DNA from: Cohnella pontilimi
GTDB lineage: Bacteria > Bacillota > Bacilli > Paenibacillales > Paenibacillaceae
DNA length: 64,000 bases
Direction: 5' to 3'
NCBI RefSeq assembly: GCF_005049045.1
Contig: NZ_SUPK01000005.1
Location: 124,001 to 188,000 of the forward strand
The notes beneath the pieces were generated by a model that saw nothing but the letters and a program-made list of their open reading frames with translations, was not told the DNA's origin and searched no databases. Positions 45,114-53,235 of the stretch are shown in pieces. The position numbers were made by a program, and so were the translations under genes. Each line of letters starts with the position of its first letter. Within the stretch, counting starts at the first letter, position 1.

Positions 45114-45524
45114 TCAGCCTTGCATAGCCCCAATGATCAGCCCGCTTAACACGAAAGATACGAGATGATAGCCGACCGTTATGTAATATAACCCCGGTTT
45201 TCGGCCTTCGAACAGGAAGTTCATGCCGATTTTCAGGGCGACTGCAATTCCCATCAACAGACCGACCGTCATACCCGTACCGATCGAAGGGTTGTCCGAC
45301 AAAGTCAGAATCAGCGCCAGCACCCACGATCCGCCGAGCGCGGTCAACGCCGTCAGCACGTAGGTCATCGGTCCGCCCCCGGACATGTCCTCCATTTTTT
45401 TATCCATTTGCTTTACCCAGGCTTTGCTGAACAAGACCTGAGAGTACCATAGGAAGCCGAGAAACATGGTCACGATCGTTGCGGCCGCCACGGCCCAATA
45501 ATTCACTTGCGAGAAATCCACCAC
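45114..45524 (-). CDS. DUF1761-family membrane protein
   Basis: A 136-residue, four-TM protein. The N-terminus VNYWAVAAATIVTMFLGFLWYSQVLFSKAWVKQM matches the DUF1761 pattern (first TM then WYS...F...W). Function unknown. The start is GTG 45524: AGGAGG lies nine bases upstream of it, inside a longer frame that begins MPLQMMRR and would put the ribosome site within the coding region. It is isolated between two unrelated repeat arrays. Confidence 0.82.
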   Translation of the reverse strand: MVDFSQVNYWAVAAATIVTMFLGFLWYSQVLFSKAWVKQMDKKMEDMSGGGPMTYVLTALTALGGSWVLALILTLSDNPSIGTGMTVGLLMGIAVALKIGMNFLFEGRKPGLYYITVGYHLVSFVLSGLIIGAMQG

Positions 45525-45642
45525 GGCAGAAATCCTCCTCATCATCTGTAAAGGCATGTTCGATTCGTTCCTAGTATAGCAGGTTCCTGGCCGGCTGTAA
45601 GCGGCAACAATGGCTCTGTTGCTCCTCTGGCTTCGTGCATCC

Positions 45643-45924
45643 TATATCGGTATCCCCTTCGCTCAGAACGGGGGGGCGGTATATCTTTTTTCTTCGCGCT
45701 TTATCGATATCCCCTTTACTCAGGTACCCACCTGCGATGTGCATGCAATCCAAAAACCCTTGTGCCAAGCGGAATTTCAGAGCCTGAGCGAACGGGATTT
45801 CGATAAAGGGAAATTTTCTGCGACACGGCTTGTCTCGGAACCTGAGCGAACGGGATTTCGATAAAGGGAAATTTTCTGCGACACGACTTGTCTCGGAACC
45901 TGAGCGAACGGGATATCGATAAAG
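45643..45924. repeat. Five copies of a CTGAGCGAACGGGATATCGATAAAG-like element in two opposed arrays
   Basis: Within the 518-bp gap 45525-46042, direct copies start at 45783, 45841 and 45899 (exact 58-bp period; the first two units are near-identical over their whole length). Two inverted copies lie at 45643-45666 and 45699-45724, 57 bp apart. The arrays therefore point in opposite directions around a unique spacer (45725-45782). The core contains ATCGAT or a variant. No gene is seen in the gap. Confidence 0.88.
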
Positions 45925-45932
45925 TGGTTTCC

Positions 45933-45955
45933 CCGCCGAATGGGCGGTTTTTTTC
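45933..45955 (+). terminator. Terminator-like hairpin after the second repeat array
   Basis: CCGCC-GAATG-GGCGG followed by seven Ts. No plus-strand gene precedes it, so it may end an untranslated transcript of the repeat region or insulate the MFS gene at 46043. Confidence 0.65.
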
Positions 45956-46042
45956 TTGTTGCCACCCTGTCGAAGCGTATGGTACAAATAAAACAGAATG
46001 CCTGGTCGGTTTTAAAGCATCCATCTATCTGGGAGGCGCACG

Positions 46043-47284
46043 ATGAAAAATAAAGGTTACTTGTACGTAAAAGCGATGTCCGATCTGGGTTCGCGCATGG
46101 ACATGATTGTGCTGGGCACCTTGATTTACGCAGCCACCAAAAGCGCCGCCTGGTTGGCTGCTTCCCTGGCGGCAGGCGTGATCGGCGGTCTGTTGTCCGG
46201 CATGATATCCGGCGTTGTCGCCGATCGCTTCGACCGCAAGAAGATCATGATCGTGACCGATTGGCTGCGGTTCGGACTCATTCTGCTGCTCATTCCGTTC
46301 CCGCAGCCGGAGATGATTTTGCTCGTCCGTTTCGTCATGGGGATCGTCGGCAGCTTTTTCGAAGTGAGCTACAACGCGGAGATCCCGAATATTTACGGCA
46401 AGGACAATCTTGTCGCGACGAACGCGATGAGCTCCCGTCTTGGCGCCATCAGCATGGTGTTCGGCTTTTTGGGAGGCGGGCTCGTACAACAAGCGCTCGG
46501 ATACGAATCCGTCCTGCTGATGGATTCTGCCACCTTCGTCATTTCCGCCATCTTCCTTCTGCGGATGAAATGGAATCATACCAGTGCCCGCGAGAGCGGC
46601 GCTCAAACCCGGATGAACCGTTCCGTTCTCCAATCTTTGAAGAGCCAGTGGGAGGACATCAAGGAAGTAAAGGGGTACTTGAGCACCAAAACGATCCTGT
46701 TAATCGTATTCATGCTGTATCTGCTCGATACGTTCGGGGCGGGCTCGCACAACCTCGGGGCTCCGCTGCTGGCCGCCGAGCTGGACGAAGACCGGCAAGC
46801 CTTGTATTACGGTCTCATTTGGTCGGTATGGGGGGCCGGCAATGTGCTGACGACGTTGTTGCTGCCGAAGATCAAGTGGTTCGGGCGCAATCTTGGCTTG
46901 GTGTATTTGTTGTCCACGCCTTTCATGTCGCTCGGGTTCATTGCGATTTTCGCGACCGTGCAACTGCCTTGGATTTTGACGGCTGCGTTCGTCACCGGTC
47001 TGTTCGACGCTATCGCCATGACGGCTGTGATGGTGCTGTTCCAGCAGACCGAAAACCATATCCGGGGACGCATTTTCGGCGTATCTACCGTGCTCAACCG
47101 GTTCGGGTTCGGCATCGGGTTCATCGTGGCCCCGCTGGCTTTGGAACGGCTCTCTCTTTTCCAGATGGTTCTCGTATTTCACGGGATTGTCATCGTATCG
47201 GCGCTTGTCGCGCTTGTTTTTTACAAAATGGCGAAATCGCGCGGCTTATCCGTTGGAGCGGCCCAAGAAGGCGCTGGAGTGTAA
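46043..47284 (+). CDS. MFS transporter
   Basis: A 413-residue, 12-TM major facilitator of the MFS_3-like group. The A-motif GVVADRFDRKKIMI lies between TM2 and TM3, and FFEVSYNAEIPNIYGKDNLVATNAM in TM4-5 is typical of putative drug exporters. GGGAGG ribosome site. It is followed 81 bp later by a TetR gene in the same direction, its probable regulator; I found no clear operator palindrome. Substrate unknown. Confidence 0.87.
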   Translation: MKNKGYLYVKAMSDLGSRMDMIVLGTLIYAATKSAAWLAASLAAGVIGGLLSGMISGVVADRFDRKKIMIVTDWLRFGLILLLIPFPQPEMILLVRFVMGIVGSFFEVSYNAEIPNIYGKDNLVATNAMSSRLGAISMVFGFLGGGLVQQALGYESVLLMDSATFVISAIFLLRMKWNHTSARESGAQTRMNRSVLQSLKSQWEDIKEVKGYLSTKTILLIVFMLYLLDTFGAGSHNLGAPLLAAELDEDRQALYYGLIWSVWGAGNVLTTLLLPKIKWFGRNLGLVYLLSTPFMSLGFIAIFATVQLPWILTAAFVTGLFDAIAMTAVMVLFQQTENHIRGRIFGVSTVLNRFGFGIGFIVAPLALERLSLFQMVLVFHGIVIVSALVALVFYKMAKSRGLSVGAAQEGAGV

Positions 47285-47365
47285 CATCGGCGGAACCTCT
47301 CCATTGCGAACTGTTTCAGGACACGGTATATTCATAGTCAAAGCTCGTCCGAAGGAGAGAGCGGA

Positions 47366-47983
47366 ATGTCGCCGAAAGTATCCGAAACCTATAAAGAAGA
47401 GAAACGTGCCGCCATTTTGACGGGGGCTTTGCATTGTTTTGTCGAGAAAGGCTTCCAGGCGACCACGGTAGAAGACATCGTCCGTCGCTTGGGGATCAGC
47501 AAAGGCGCGTTGTACGGTTATTTTGCCAGCAAAGAAGAAATGTACATCCAAATGGCTAACGCCCGAATGGACGATATGGTCGCCAGCTTGAGCACGCAGT
47601 TCAAAGGCTTGCCGGGCGCCGCGGACAAGATCCGTTACCTGTTCGACCGCTTCCGGAAGCAATCGCTGCTTGAGCTGCGCAAATGGGTGACGTTTCACCT
47701 GGACTTCATGATTTACGCTTCCCGAAACCCAGATTTGATCGAATCGCACGACCGATATATGGATAAAGCGCTTCATGTGATCCAAGATATTATGGAGGAA
47801 GGCAGACGGACGGGGGAGTTCCGCAGCGATCTGGACGCTTCGTCGGCCGCGTATTTGTTCTGGTCGGTGCGGGACGGACTGGCGCTTCATTTTTTGCTCG
47901 GAGGCGACGAGAAGAATTACCGCAAAATTCTCGACGATATGGAAAAAATGGTACTGAGGTTTTTAGCGAGCGCTCCCGTCTAA
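47366..47983 (+). CDS. TetR-family transcriptional regulator
   Basis: A 205-residue repressor. The N-terminal HTH (about 15-60: RAAILTGALHCFVEKGFQATTVEDIVRRLGISKGALYGYFASKEEMYIQM) is the TetR signature; the C-terminal helical domain binds an unknown ligand. It probably controls the MFS gene upstream. The terminator stem overlaps its stop codon. Confidence 0.92.
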   Translation: MSPKVSETYKEEKRAAILTGALHCFVEKGFQATTVEDIVRRLGISKGALYGYFASKEEMYIQMANARMDDMVASLSTQFKGLPGAADKIRYLFDRFRKQSLLELRKWVTFHLDFMIYASRNPDLIESHDRYMDKALHVIQDIMEEGRRTGEFRSDLDASSAAYLFWSVRDGLALHFLLGGDEKNYRKILDDMEKMVLRFLASAPV

Positions 47984-47998
47984 CGGGAGTGTTTTTCG
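47972..47998 (+). terminator. Rho-independent terminator overlapping the tetR stop
   Basis: CTCCCGT / ACGGGAG stem with GTTTTT; the TAA stop lies in the loop. Confidence 0.85.
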
Positions 47999-48023
47999 TA
48001 ATCGAGCGATAGGAGGACGGATC

Positions 48024-48878
48024 ATGAGCGGTCAACAGACAGCTTCGAGAGGCATTGCGAAAGTGTGGGACGTGGAAACGCGGCCGGCGGGCGGATCGCA
48101 TTTGCGCGTGGGGCAGGTGCTTCCGCCGGGCAACTGGACGGAATACGATCCGTTCCTGATGATGGCGGAAGACTGGTTCCAGCAGGGGACGTTCGGGTTT
48201 CATCCGCACAGGGGAATCGAGACGGTCACTTATGTCATCGAAGGGAAATTGAAGCACGAGAACAACCACGGAGGCAGGGGCATTCTGGGGCCGGGAGACG
48301 TTCAGTGGATGACGGCGGGCAGAGGACTCATCCATTCGGAGGATCCGCTGCCGGGAGAAACCGTACACAGCCTGCAGCTGTGGGTCAACCTTCCGGCCGA
48401 GGAGAAAATGACGGAGCCCCGTTACCAGGATCTCAGCTCGGCGGACATTCCAGTCCGGGAAGAGAGCGGAGCGCGAGTACGGGTATTCTCCGGTACTTCC
48501 GGACCCGTATCGGCTTCGACCCGGAATGTGGTGCCGGTCACCTATCTCGAAATCGAGATGGAGGCCGGAGCGACGCTTGCGCAGCAGCTTCCGGCCGACT
48601 ATAACGGATTTTTGTATATTCTAGAGGGTACAGGCCGGTTCGGATCCGATCAGACGGCCGGAAAACCGCATCAAGTGTTATGGATGGGGCCGGCTCACGG
48701 CGGAGCGGCAGTCAGCGAAATCGTGATGACCGCGGACCACCCGCTCCGACTGTTGCTGATCGCCGGAAGACCTCTCCGTGAGCCAGTTGTCGCCTATGGC
48801 CCGTTCGTTATGAACACCAAAGAACAAATTCAGCAGGCATTCCAAGATTACCAGTCCGGCAAATTCGGCAAGGTGTGA
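48024..48878 (+). CDS. Pirin-family protein
   Basis: A 284-residue bicupin. The N-terminal cupin carries the metal site in FGFHPHRGIETVTYVIEGKLKH and GDVQWMTAGRGLIHSE (His and Glu ligands all present); the C-terminal cupin has YNGFLYILEGTG. Pirins can act as quercetinases or redox-linked cofactors; the role here is unknown. GGAGG ribosome site. It is convergent with the HTH gene at 48897. Confidence 0.92.
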   Translation: MSGQQTASRGIAKVWDVETRPAGGSHLRVGQVLPPGNWTEYDPFLMMAEDWFQQGTFGFHPHRGIETVTYVIEGKLKHENNHGGRGILGPGDVQWMTAGRGLIHSEDPLPGETVHSLQLWVNLPAEEKMTEPRYQDLSSADIPVREESGARVRVFSGTSGPVSASTRNVVPVTYLEIEMEAGATLAQQLPADYNGFLYILEGTGRFGSDQTAGKPHQVLWMGPAHGGAAVSEIVMTADHPLRLLLIAGRPLREPVVAYGPFVMNTKEQIQQAFQDYQSGKFGKV

Positions 48879-48896
48879 GGCGGTTCACCCAGCCGG

Positions 48897-49526
48897 TTAT
48901 AACCCGTAAGCCCGGCGCATTTCGTCGTCAAAATGTTTGTCCACATAATCCCGGACGAAGCGATCCCTCTTCTCGGTATTTTCTTCGGAAGAGAAGAGGC
49001 TGGTCCGAACCATTCGCTCGTCTTTCGGCAGTTCCGCCCATTTCTCGAGCGCCTCGGCCTGCAGCTTGCGTTCGATGCGCCATTCTTTCATCCGCAAGTC
49101 GACCCGCTCCGCACGCAGATTTTCAGGATACAGTTGATGCTGCAGGGCAGGCGCGATTTCCGCCAGCGCCTTGAGAAGCTGATCCTGTTGTTCGAACCGC
49201 TGGAGCACGAGCTGCTCCAAATTGGCCAAGGCTTCGAGGACGCCGGCACTCTCCTGAGGAGCCGGCATGGGTTCGGCAGCGGCCGCGACCATTTGGGCTT
49301 CCGTACCGAGCAAACGGGCTTCCACTTCTTCGGAGCTCAATCCTCTGGCATATTCCTCCCGGATCTGTTTCAGAATCCCGACCGACTCTTCCGCCACCAC
49401 GTAACTTTTGTGAACTTTCGTCACGTCCAGCAAATGCGCGTGCTGCCGTAAATACCTTCGCAGGGTCCCCGCCGGAATCGCGAGTTGCAGGGCCAGCTCG
49501 TTGACGGATACCGTTGTACGGCTCAT
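48897..49526 (-). CDS. MerR-like HTH protein with C-terminal basic/acidic domain
   Basis: A 209-residue protein. Residues 1-65 form a MerR/RacA-like HTH (VSVNELALQLAIPAGTLRRYLRQHAHLLDVTKVHKSYVVAEESVGILKQIREEYARGLSSEEVEARL). A helical middle (LEALANLEQLVLQRFEQQDQLLKAL) and a C-terminal segment EKWAELPKDERMVRTSLFSSEENTEKRDRFVRDYVDKHFDDEM follow, similar to DUF3967-type proteins of Bacillales. It may be a regulator or a RacA-like DNA-anchoring protein; target unknown. ATG 49526 is seven bases after GGAGG. Confidence 0.75.
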   Translation of the reverse strand: MSRTTVSVNELALQLAIPAGTLRRYLRQHAHLLDVTKVHKSYVVAEESVGILKQIREEYARGLSSEEVEARLLGTEAQMVAAAAEPMPAPQESAGVLEALANLEQLVLQRFEQQDQLLKALAEIAPALQHQLYPENLRAERVDLRMKEWRIERKLQAEALEKWAELPKDERMVRTSLFSSEENTEKRDRFVRDYVDKHFDDEMRRAYGL

Positions 49527-49660
49527 CACATTCCCTCCGTTCGTATGTATGGACCAAGCTCGTCCACGCGTTCATCACCGATACTGTACCAAATCCCGCT
49601 TGAAAATACTGTCAGTTTACGTCGTCATGCCGGCATCCGACAGCGGTTCGTTTTGTGTGC

Positions 49661-49666
49661 TATAAT
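49661..49666 (+). promoter_or_regulatory. Probable -10 box of the helicase gene
   Basis: TATAAT preceded by TGTGC, 42 bp before the start. No good -35 is visible. Confidence 0.45.
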
Positions 49667-49707
49667 AGGAACAAATGTTCCTACGGGATCAGATACGGAG
49701 GGAGGAT

Positions 49708-52005
49708 ATGCCGGATACGATTCGTTTGTCCGTGCGGGGGCTGGTGGAATATGTGTTTCGAAGCGGAAGCATCGAAGCCGGGTTCTGGACGCCGAGCGCT
49801 TTGGCGGAGGGCTCGAAGGTTCATCGCCAGGTGCAGGACGCTTACGGAGAAAACGACCGCAAAGAAGTGTTTTTATCGACGGAGATTCCGCACGGGGATC
49901 TCTTGTTTGTGTTGGAAGGCCGCTGCGACGGCTTGCTGGCCGGCGACGAAGGATGGATCGTGGAGGAGATCAAATCCACGTCCCGGGATCCCGCCCAAAT
50001 CGGAGAAAATGAGTATCCGGTGCACTGGGCCCAGGCGATGTGTTACGCCTTCATGTATGCGACGACCCGGGAAACGGCGGTTCCACGCATTCGTCTGACC
50101 TATGTCCAAGTCGACACGGGAGATCGGCAAGAATACATCCGGACCGTCGATCTGCCGGAGCTGGAACGGTTCATAACAGCGGCGATCGAGGCTTATGTCC
50201 CGTTCGCGCGATTGTCGATCCGTAACGCAAGGCTCAGGGATGAGAGCATCGGCCGGCTCGAATTCCCTTTTGCAGCTTACCGTGCCGGTCAGCGCAAGCT
50301 GGCGGGCGCGGTGTATACTGCGATCGAGCAAGGCGCCGGACTGTTCGCGCAGGCACCGACCGGAATCGGCAAAACGGTCTCCGTGCTTTTTCCGTCCGTC
50401 AAAGCGATGGGCAAAGGCCTGATCCGGCGCTTCTTTTACCTGACGGCCAAAACGACCAACCGCCACGCAGCCGAAGATACGCTGGCTCTTCTGCGGGACC
50501 AAGGGCTTCATCTGCAGACCGTGACGATTACGGCGAAGGACAAAGTTTGCTTTCAAGATGAGCCGCATTGCAGCAGGGAGGCTTGTGAGTTCGCGGACGG
50601 TTATTACGACCGGATCAACGAGGCGCTGCTTGACTTGCTGTCGCATGAGTCGTTGATGACAAGAGCAGTCATCGAGCGTTACGCTCGCAAGCATCGCATC
50701 TGCCCGTTCGAATTTTCGCTCGATGCCGCGTATGCGGCAGACGGGGTGATCTGCGATTACAACTATGTGTTCGACCCCCGCGTGTCGTTGAAGCGTCTCA
50801 GCGGGGAGCACAAAAGCCAGTCCGTGCTGCTCACGGACGAAGCGCATAATTTGGTCGACCGGGCGAGGGAGATGTATTCGGCCGAGCTTCGCAAGGCGGA
50901 TTTTCTCGCTCTTCAGCGCGAGTATAAACACTCGCGGCCGGCCGTACACAAAGCAGCCAAAGCGGTAAACGACCATTTCATTTCCATGCGGAAATCCAGC
51001 GAGGAGAGTGAGCCGATCTGGAAGGAGGCTCCGGAAGAGCTGCTGAGGTTGGCCGCCGACTTCGCGCAGCAAGCGGAGCAGGCTCTGTCTTCCGACCCGG
51101 GCGACGGGCATCCGCTGCTTCTCGACACCTACTTTGCGGCGCAATCGTTTGTCCGGATTGGATCCCTGTATGACGAACGGTTCGCCACCTATGCGCAAAT
51201 TTCCAAAAATGACGTGAGAATCAAGCTGTTTTGTCTGGATCCGTCTCATTTGCTGCGAAAGGCGGCCAAAGGGTACCGCTCCCGCATTTTGTTCTCCGCC
51301 ACGTTGACCCCGGGCTCCTATTTCATGGACATGCTTGGCGCGGAACCGGACGATTACACGCTCGCCGTGCCGTCTCCGTTTGCCAAAGAGCAGTGGGACG
51401 TGCACATCGTTCCTTTATCCACCCGCTTTGCGGACCGCGAGCAAACGAAGGAACCGCTTGTCCGGCAGCTGAAGGGAATATTGGAGAGCCGTCCGGCCCG
51501 CTGCCTGATCTTTTTCCCTTCCTATGACTATATGAACGCGGTATACGAAGCCTTCATTACGGAGGAAACAGCGGTGAAGACGTTGCTGCAGAAGCCGCAA
51601 ATGTCGGACGACGAGCGTGCCGCTTTTTTGTCCGCGTTTGATGAGGATAGTCCGGATTCGCTGGCGGGATTCGCCGTGATGGGGGGCGTCTTTTCCGAAG
51701 GCATCGACCTTGTGGGCGACCGGTTAAACGGGGTTGTCATTGTGGGCGTCGGTCTGCCGCAAATCGGCGTGGAACGCGAGACGCTGAAACGATACTTTGA
51801 TGAAACAGGTAAAAACGGGTTCGACTACGCCTATGTATATCCCGGTATCAACAAGGTACTCCAAGCCGGCGGGCGGCTGATCCGGTCGGAGAACGACCGG
51901 GGCGTGCTGGTGCTGGTCGACGACCGTTATTTGCAGGCCCGTTACCGGAAGCTGCTTCCGGAGGAGTGGAGAACCGCCCGCACGATCGGGCGGAATACTC
52001 ACTGA
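49708..52005 (+). CDS. XPD/DinG-like Fe-S helicase with N-terminal PD-(D/E)XK nuclease-like domain
   Basis: A 765-residue protein. The N-terminal domain (about 1-190) has a PD-(D/E)XK pattern (VLEGRCDGLLAGDEGWIVEEIKST, about 66-89) like Cas4/RecB nucleases. The helicase follows: Walker A APTGIGKT (about 215), four Cys of an Fe-S cluster (KVCF, PHCSREACEF, RICPFEF; about 280-331), DEAH box LLTDEAHN (about 376), motif VI QAGGRLIRSE (about 720). This is the bacterial XPD-like layout; a 5'-3' DNA helicase in repair or recombination is inferred. Start ATG 49708 follows GGAGGGAGGAT; a longer frame lacks a ribosome site. Confidence 0.9.
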   Translation: MPDTIRLSVRGLVEYVFRSGSIEAGFWTPSALAEGSKVHRQVQDAYGENDRKEVFLSTEIPHGDLLFVLEGRCDGLLAGDEGWIVEEIKSTSRDPAQIGENEYPVHWAQAMCYAFMYATTRETAVPRIRLTYVQVDTGDRQEYIRTVDLPELERFITAAIEAYVPFARLSIRNARLRDESIGRLEFPFAAYRAGQRKLAGAVYTAIEQGAGLFAQAPTGIGKTVSVLFPSVKAMGKGLIRRFFYLTAKTTNRHAAEDTLALLRDQGLHLQTVTITAKDKVCFQDEPHCSREACEFADGYYDRINEALLDLLSHESLMTRAVIERYARKHRICPFEFSLDAAYAADGVICDYNYVFDPRVSLKRLSGEHKSQSVLLTDEAHNLVDRAREMYSAELRKADFLALQREYKHSRPAVHKAAKAVNDHFISMRKSSEESEPIWKEAPEELLRLAADFAQQAEQALSSDPGDGHPLLLDTYFAAQSFVRIGSLYDERFATYAQISKNDVRIKLFCLDPSHLLRKAAKGYRSRILFSATLTPGSYFMDMLGAEPDDYTLAVPSPFAKEQWDVHIVPLSTRFADREQTKEPLVRQLKGILESRPARCLIFFPSYDYMNAVYEAFITEETAVKTLLQKPQMSDDERAAFLSAFDEDSPDSLAGFAVMGGVFSEGIDLVGDRLNGVVIVGVGLPQIGVERETLKRYFDETGKNGFDYAYVYPGINKVLQAGGRLIRSENDRGVLVLVDDRYLQARYRKLLPEEWRTARTIGRNTH

Positions 52006-52084
52006 TTCAATGGGATTCCCGTCCCGCCGGATGATCGTCTCCTTTCCCGGGCATGTTACGGATAACCGGAAGGAGGGGATCCTC

Positions 52085-52369
52085 ATGTCCAGAAGAAACC
52101 GAAAGCCTGTCGTGCCGGAGGCGCGAAGGGCATTGGACGCGTTCAAAGCGGATGTGATGCGGAGCGAAGGATACGCGGTGAATCCGAACCGCCCGGACGA
52201 CGTGAAATACGAAGTGGCCAAGGACATCGGCGTGCCGCTTCGGCCGGGTGGGAACGGGCAGTTGACGACGGAGGCGGCGGGCCATGTCGGCGGGAAAATC
52301 GGCGGTTCCATGGTACGGGAAATGATCCGGCTCGCCCAGGAGCGGATGTCGGGGCCGGGGCAGCCGTAA
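52085..52369 (+). CDS. Alpha/beta-type small acid-soluble spore protein
   Basis: A 94-residue SASP, longer than the usual 60-75 residues because of a basic N-terminus (MSRRNRKPVVPEARRALDAFK). It coats spore DNA. Conserved features: DVKYEVAKDIGVPL, the GPR protease cleavage region (with V for the usual I), and TTEAAGHVGGKIGGSMVREMIRLAQERM. AAGGAGGGG ribosome site sets ATG 52085; a longer frame overlapping the helicase end is rejected. Confidence 0.92.
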   Translation: MSRRNRKPVVPEARRALDAFKADVMRSEGYAVNPNRPDDVKYEVAKDIGVPLRPGGNGQLTTEAAGHVGGKIGGSMVREMIRLAQERMSGPGQP

Positions 52370-52458
52370 AGGCGGCTTTTTGTGCGGCAAGTGTTCACTC
52401 GGGCGCCGAATGTGTAATAGGTAACGTATGAACATTACGCTTAAAGGAGGAGTTGTCC

Positions 52459-52809
52459 GTGGCAGAGTTTAATCATGTGGTGCAAAAAGACGGTGACGTA
52501 AACCCGGGCCAAGTCGAGAATGCGATTCAGAATATGGGGGAAGGCCGGAAAGACAAAATCTTGAGCGATTTCGAGGAGTTTAAATCTTACCTCCATAAAC
52601 GAATAGAAATGGCGGACAGCATGGGCATGGGCGAAGAGCAAATGGCCAAGATCGCCGAGAAAGTCGGCAATTATTTGTCCGCTCATGAAGAGCCCCGGAA
52701 CGCCGAGGAAAATCTGCTGCAGCAGTTGTGGAAAGTCGGCAACCAGGAAGAACGGCACATGCTCGCCCACATGCTCGTCCGTATGGCGCAGAACACCACG
52801 ACGAACTGA
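52459..52809 (+). CDS. DUF3243 family protein (YmfJ-like) with N-terminal extension
   Basis: A 116-residue soluble protein. Residues about 32-112 match YmfJ/DUF3243 (ILSDFEEFKSYLHKRIEMADSMGMGEEQMAKIAEKVGNYLSAHEEPRNAEENLLQQLWKVGNQEERHMLAHMLVRM). About 30 extra N-terminal residues precede it. Start is GTG 52459, correctly spaced from AAAGGAGGAG. Function unknown; the family is confined to spore formers. Confidence 0.88.
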   Translation: MAEFNHVVQKDGDVNPGQVENAIQNMGEGRKDKILSDFEEFKSYLHKRIEMADSMGMGEEQMAKIAEKVGNYLSAHEEPRNAEENLLQQLWKVGNQEERHMLAHMLVRMAQNTTTN

Positions 52810-52812
52810 ACA

Positions 52813-52846
52813 AAGCCCCGGAGATTCGTTCTCCGGGGCTTCGTTT
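52813..52846. terminator. Bidirectional terminator
   Basis: AAGCCCCGGAG / CTCCGGGGCTT stem between the convergent DUF3243 and CsbD genes. The T-run is weak. Confidence 0.75.
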
Positions 52847-52865
52847 GGGATTTATGGCCGTCGCT

Positions 52866-53069
52866 TCAGTCGCCTGGTGCCGTTCTCAGCTGCTGATAGG
52901 TGCGGTCGATTTTGTCTTCGATCAGCCCGAAATTTTCCTCCGCCTTACCGGCTAGCGTCTCCTTCTCTCCGTAAAACACCGCTAATTCATCCTTCAGCAG
53001 CCTGCCCCATTGCTTCTTCGACTCGCCTTTGAACTGCCTCCATTTGCCTCGCGGTACGTGCCGGTTCAT
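52866..53069 (-). CDS. CsbD-family stress protein
   Basis: A 67-residue protein. RGKWRQFKGESKKQWGRLLKDELAVFYGEKETLAGKAEENFG is the CsbD pattern (GKWKQ..G..K..WG.LT.D......G......GK.Q...G). Family members belong to general stress regulons; molecular role unknown. ATG 53069 has AAGGAG upstream; the longer open frame beyond it is not coding. Confidence 0.88.
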   Translation of the reverse strand: MNRHVPRGKWRQFKGESKKQWGRLLKDELAVFYGEKETLAGKAEENFGLIEDKIDRTYQQLRTAPGD

Positions 53070-53235
53070 CACATCTTCTCCTTGCTGTTTAAAGATTTTA
53101 CTCCCTATTAACCGGACTTGCCGGACACCAACCGCACATGAGACAATTTTTAGTTTGAACAACCGAAATACAGAAATTACAATAGAAAAAGCAACTGCCG
53201 GATCGCGATCCGATGGAGAGGATGGGGAAAAAAGC

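Noticed and set aside
44462-45133. 223-codon minus-strand frame made of a 17-residue repeat across the 51-bp array
   Set aside because: The frame is open only because the repeat period is a multiple of three. It lacks a ribosome site, runs into the end of the MFS gene, and the Cys/Arg-rich repeat resembles no protein family.
45571-45987. Minus-strand frame over the 58-bp repeats
   Set aside because: Arginine-rich translation of the repeats, no ribosome site, no family resemblance; the DNA is better explained as intergenic repeats.
49873-51405. 510-codon minus-strand frame opposite the helicase gene
   Set aside because: Shadow of a high-GC coding region; the plus strand carries Walker A, DEAH and Fe-S motifs.
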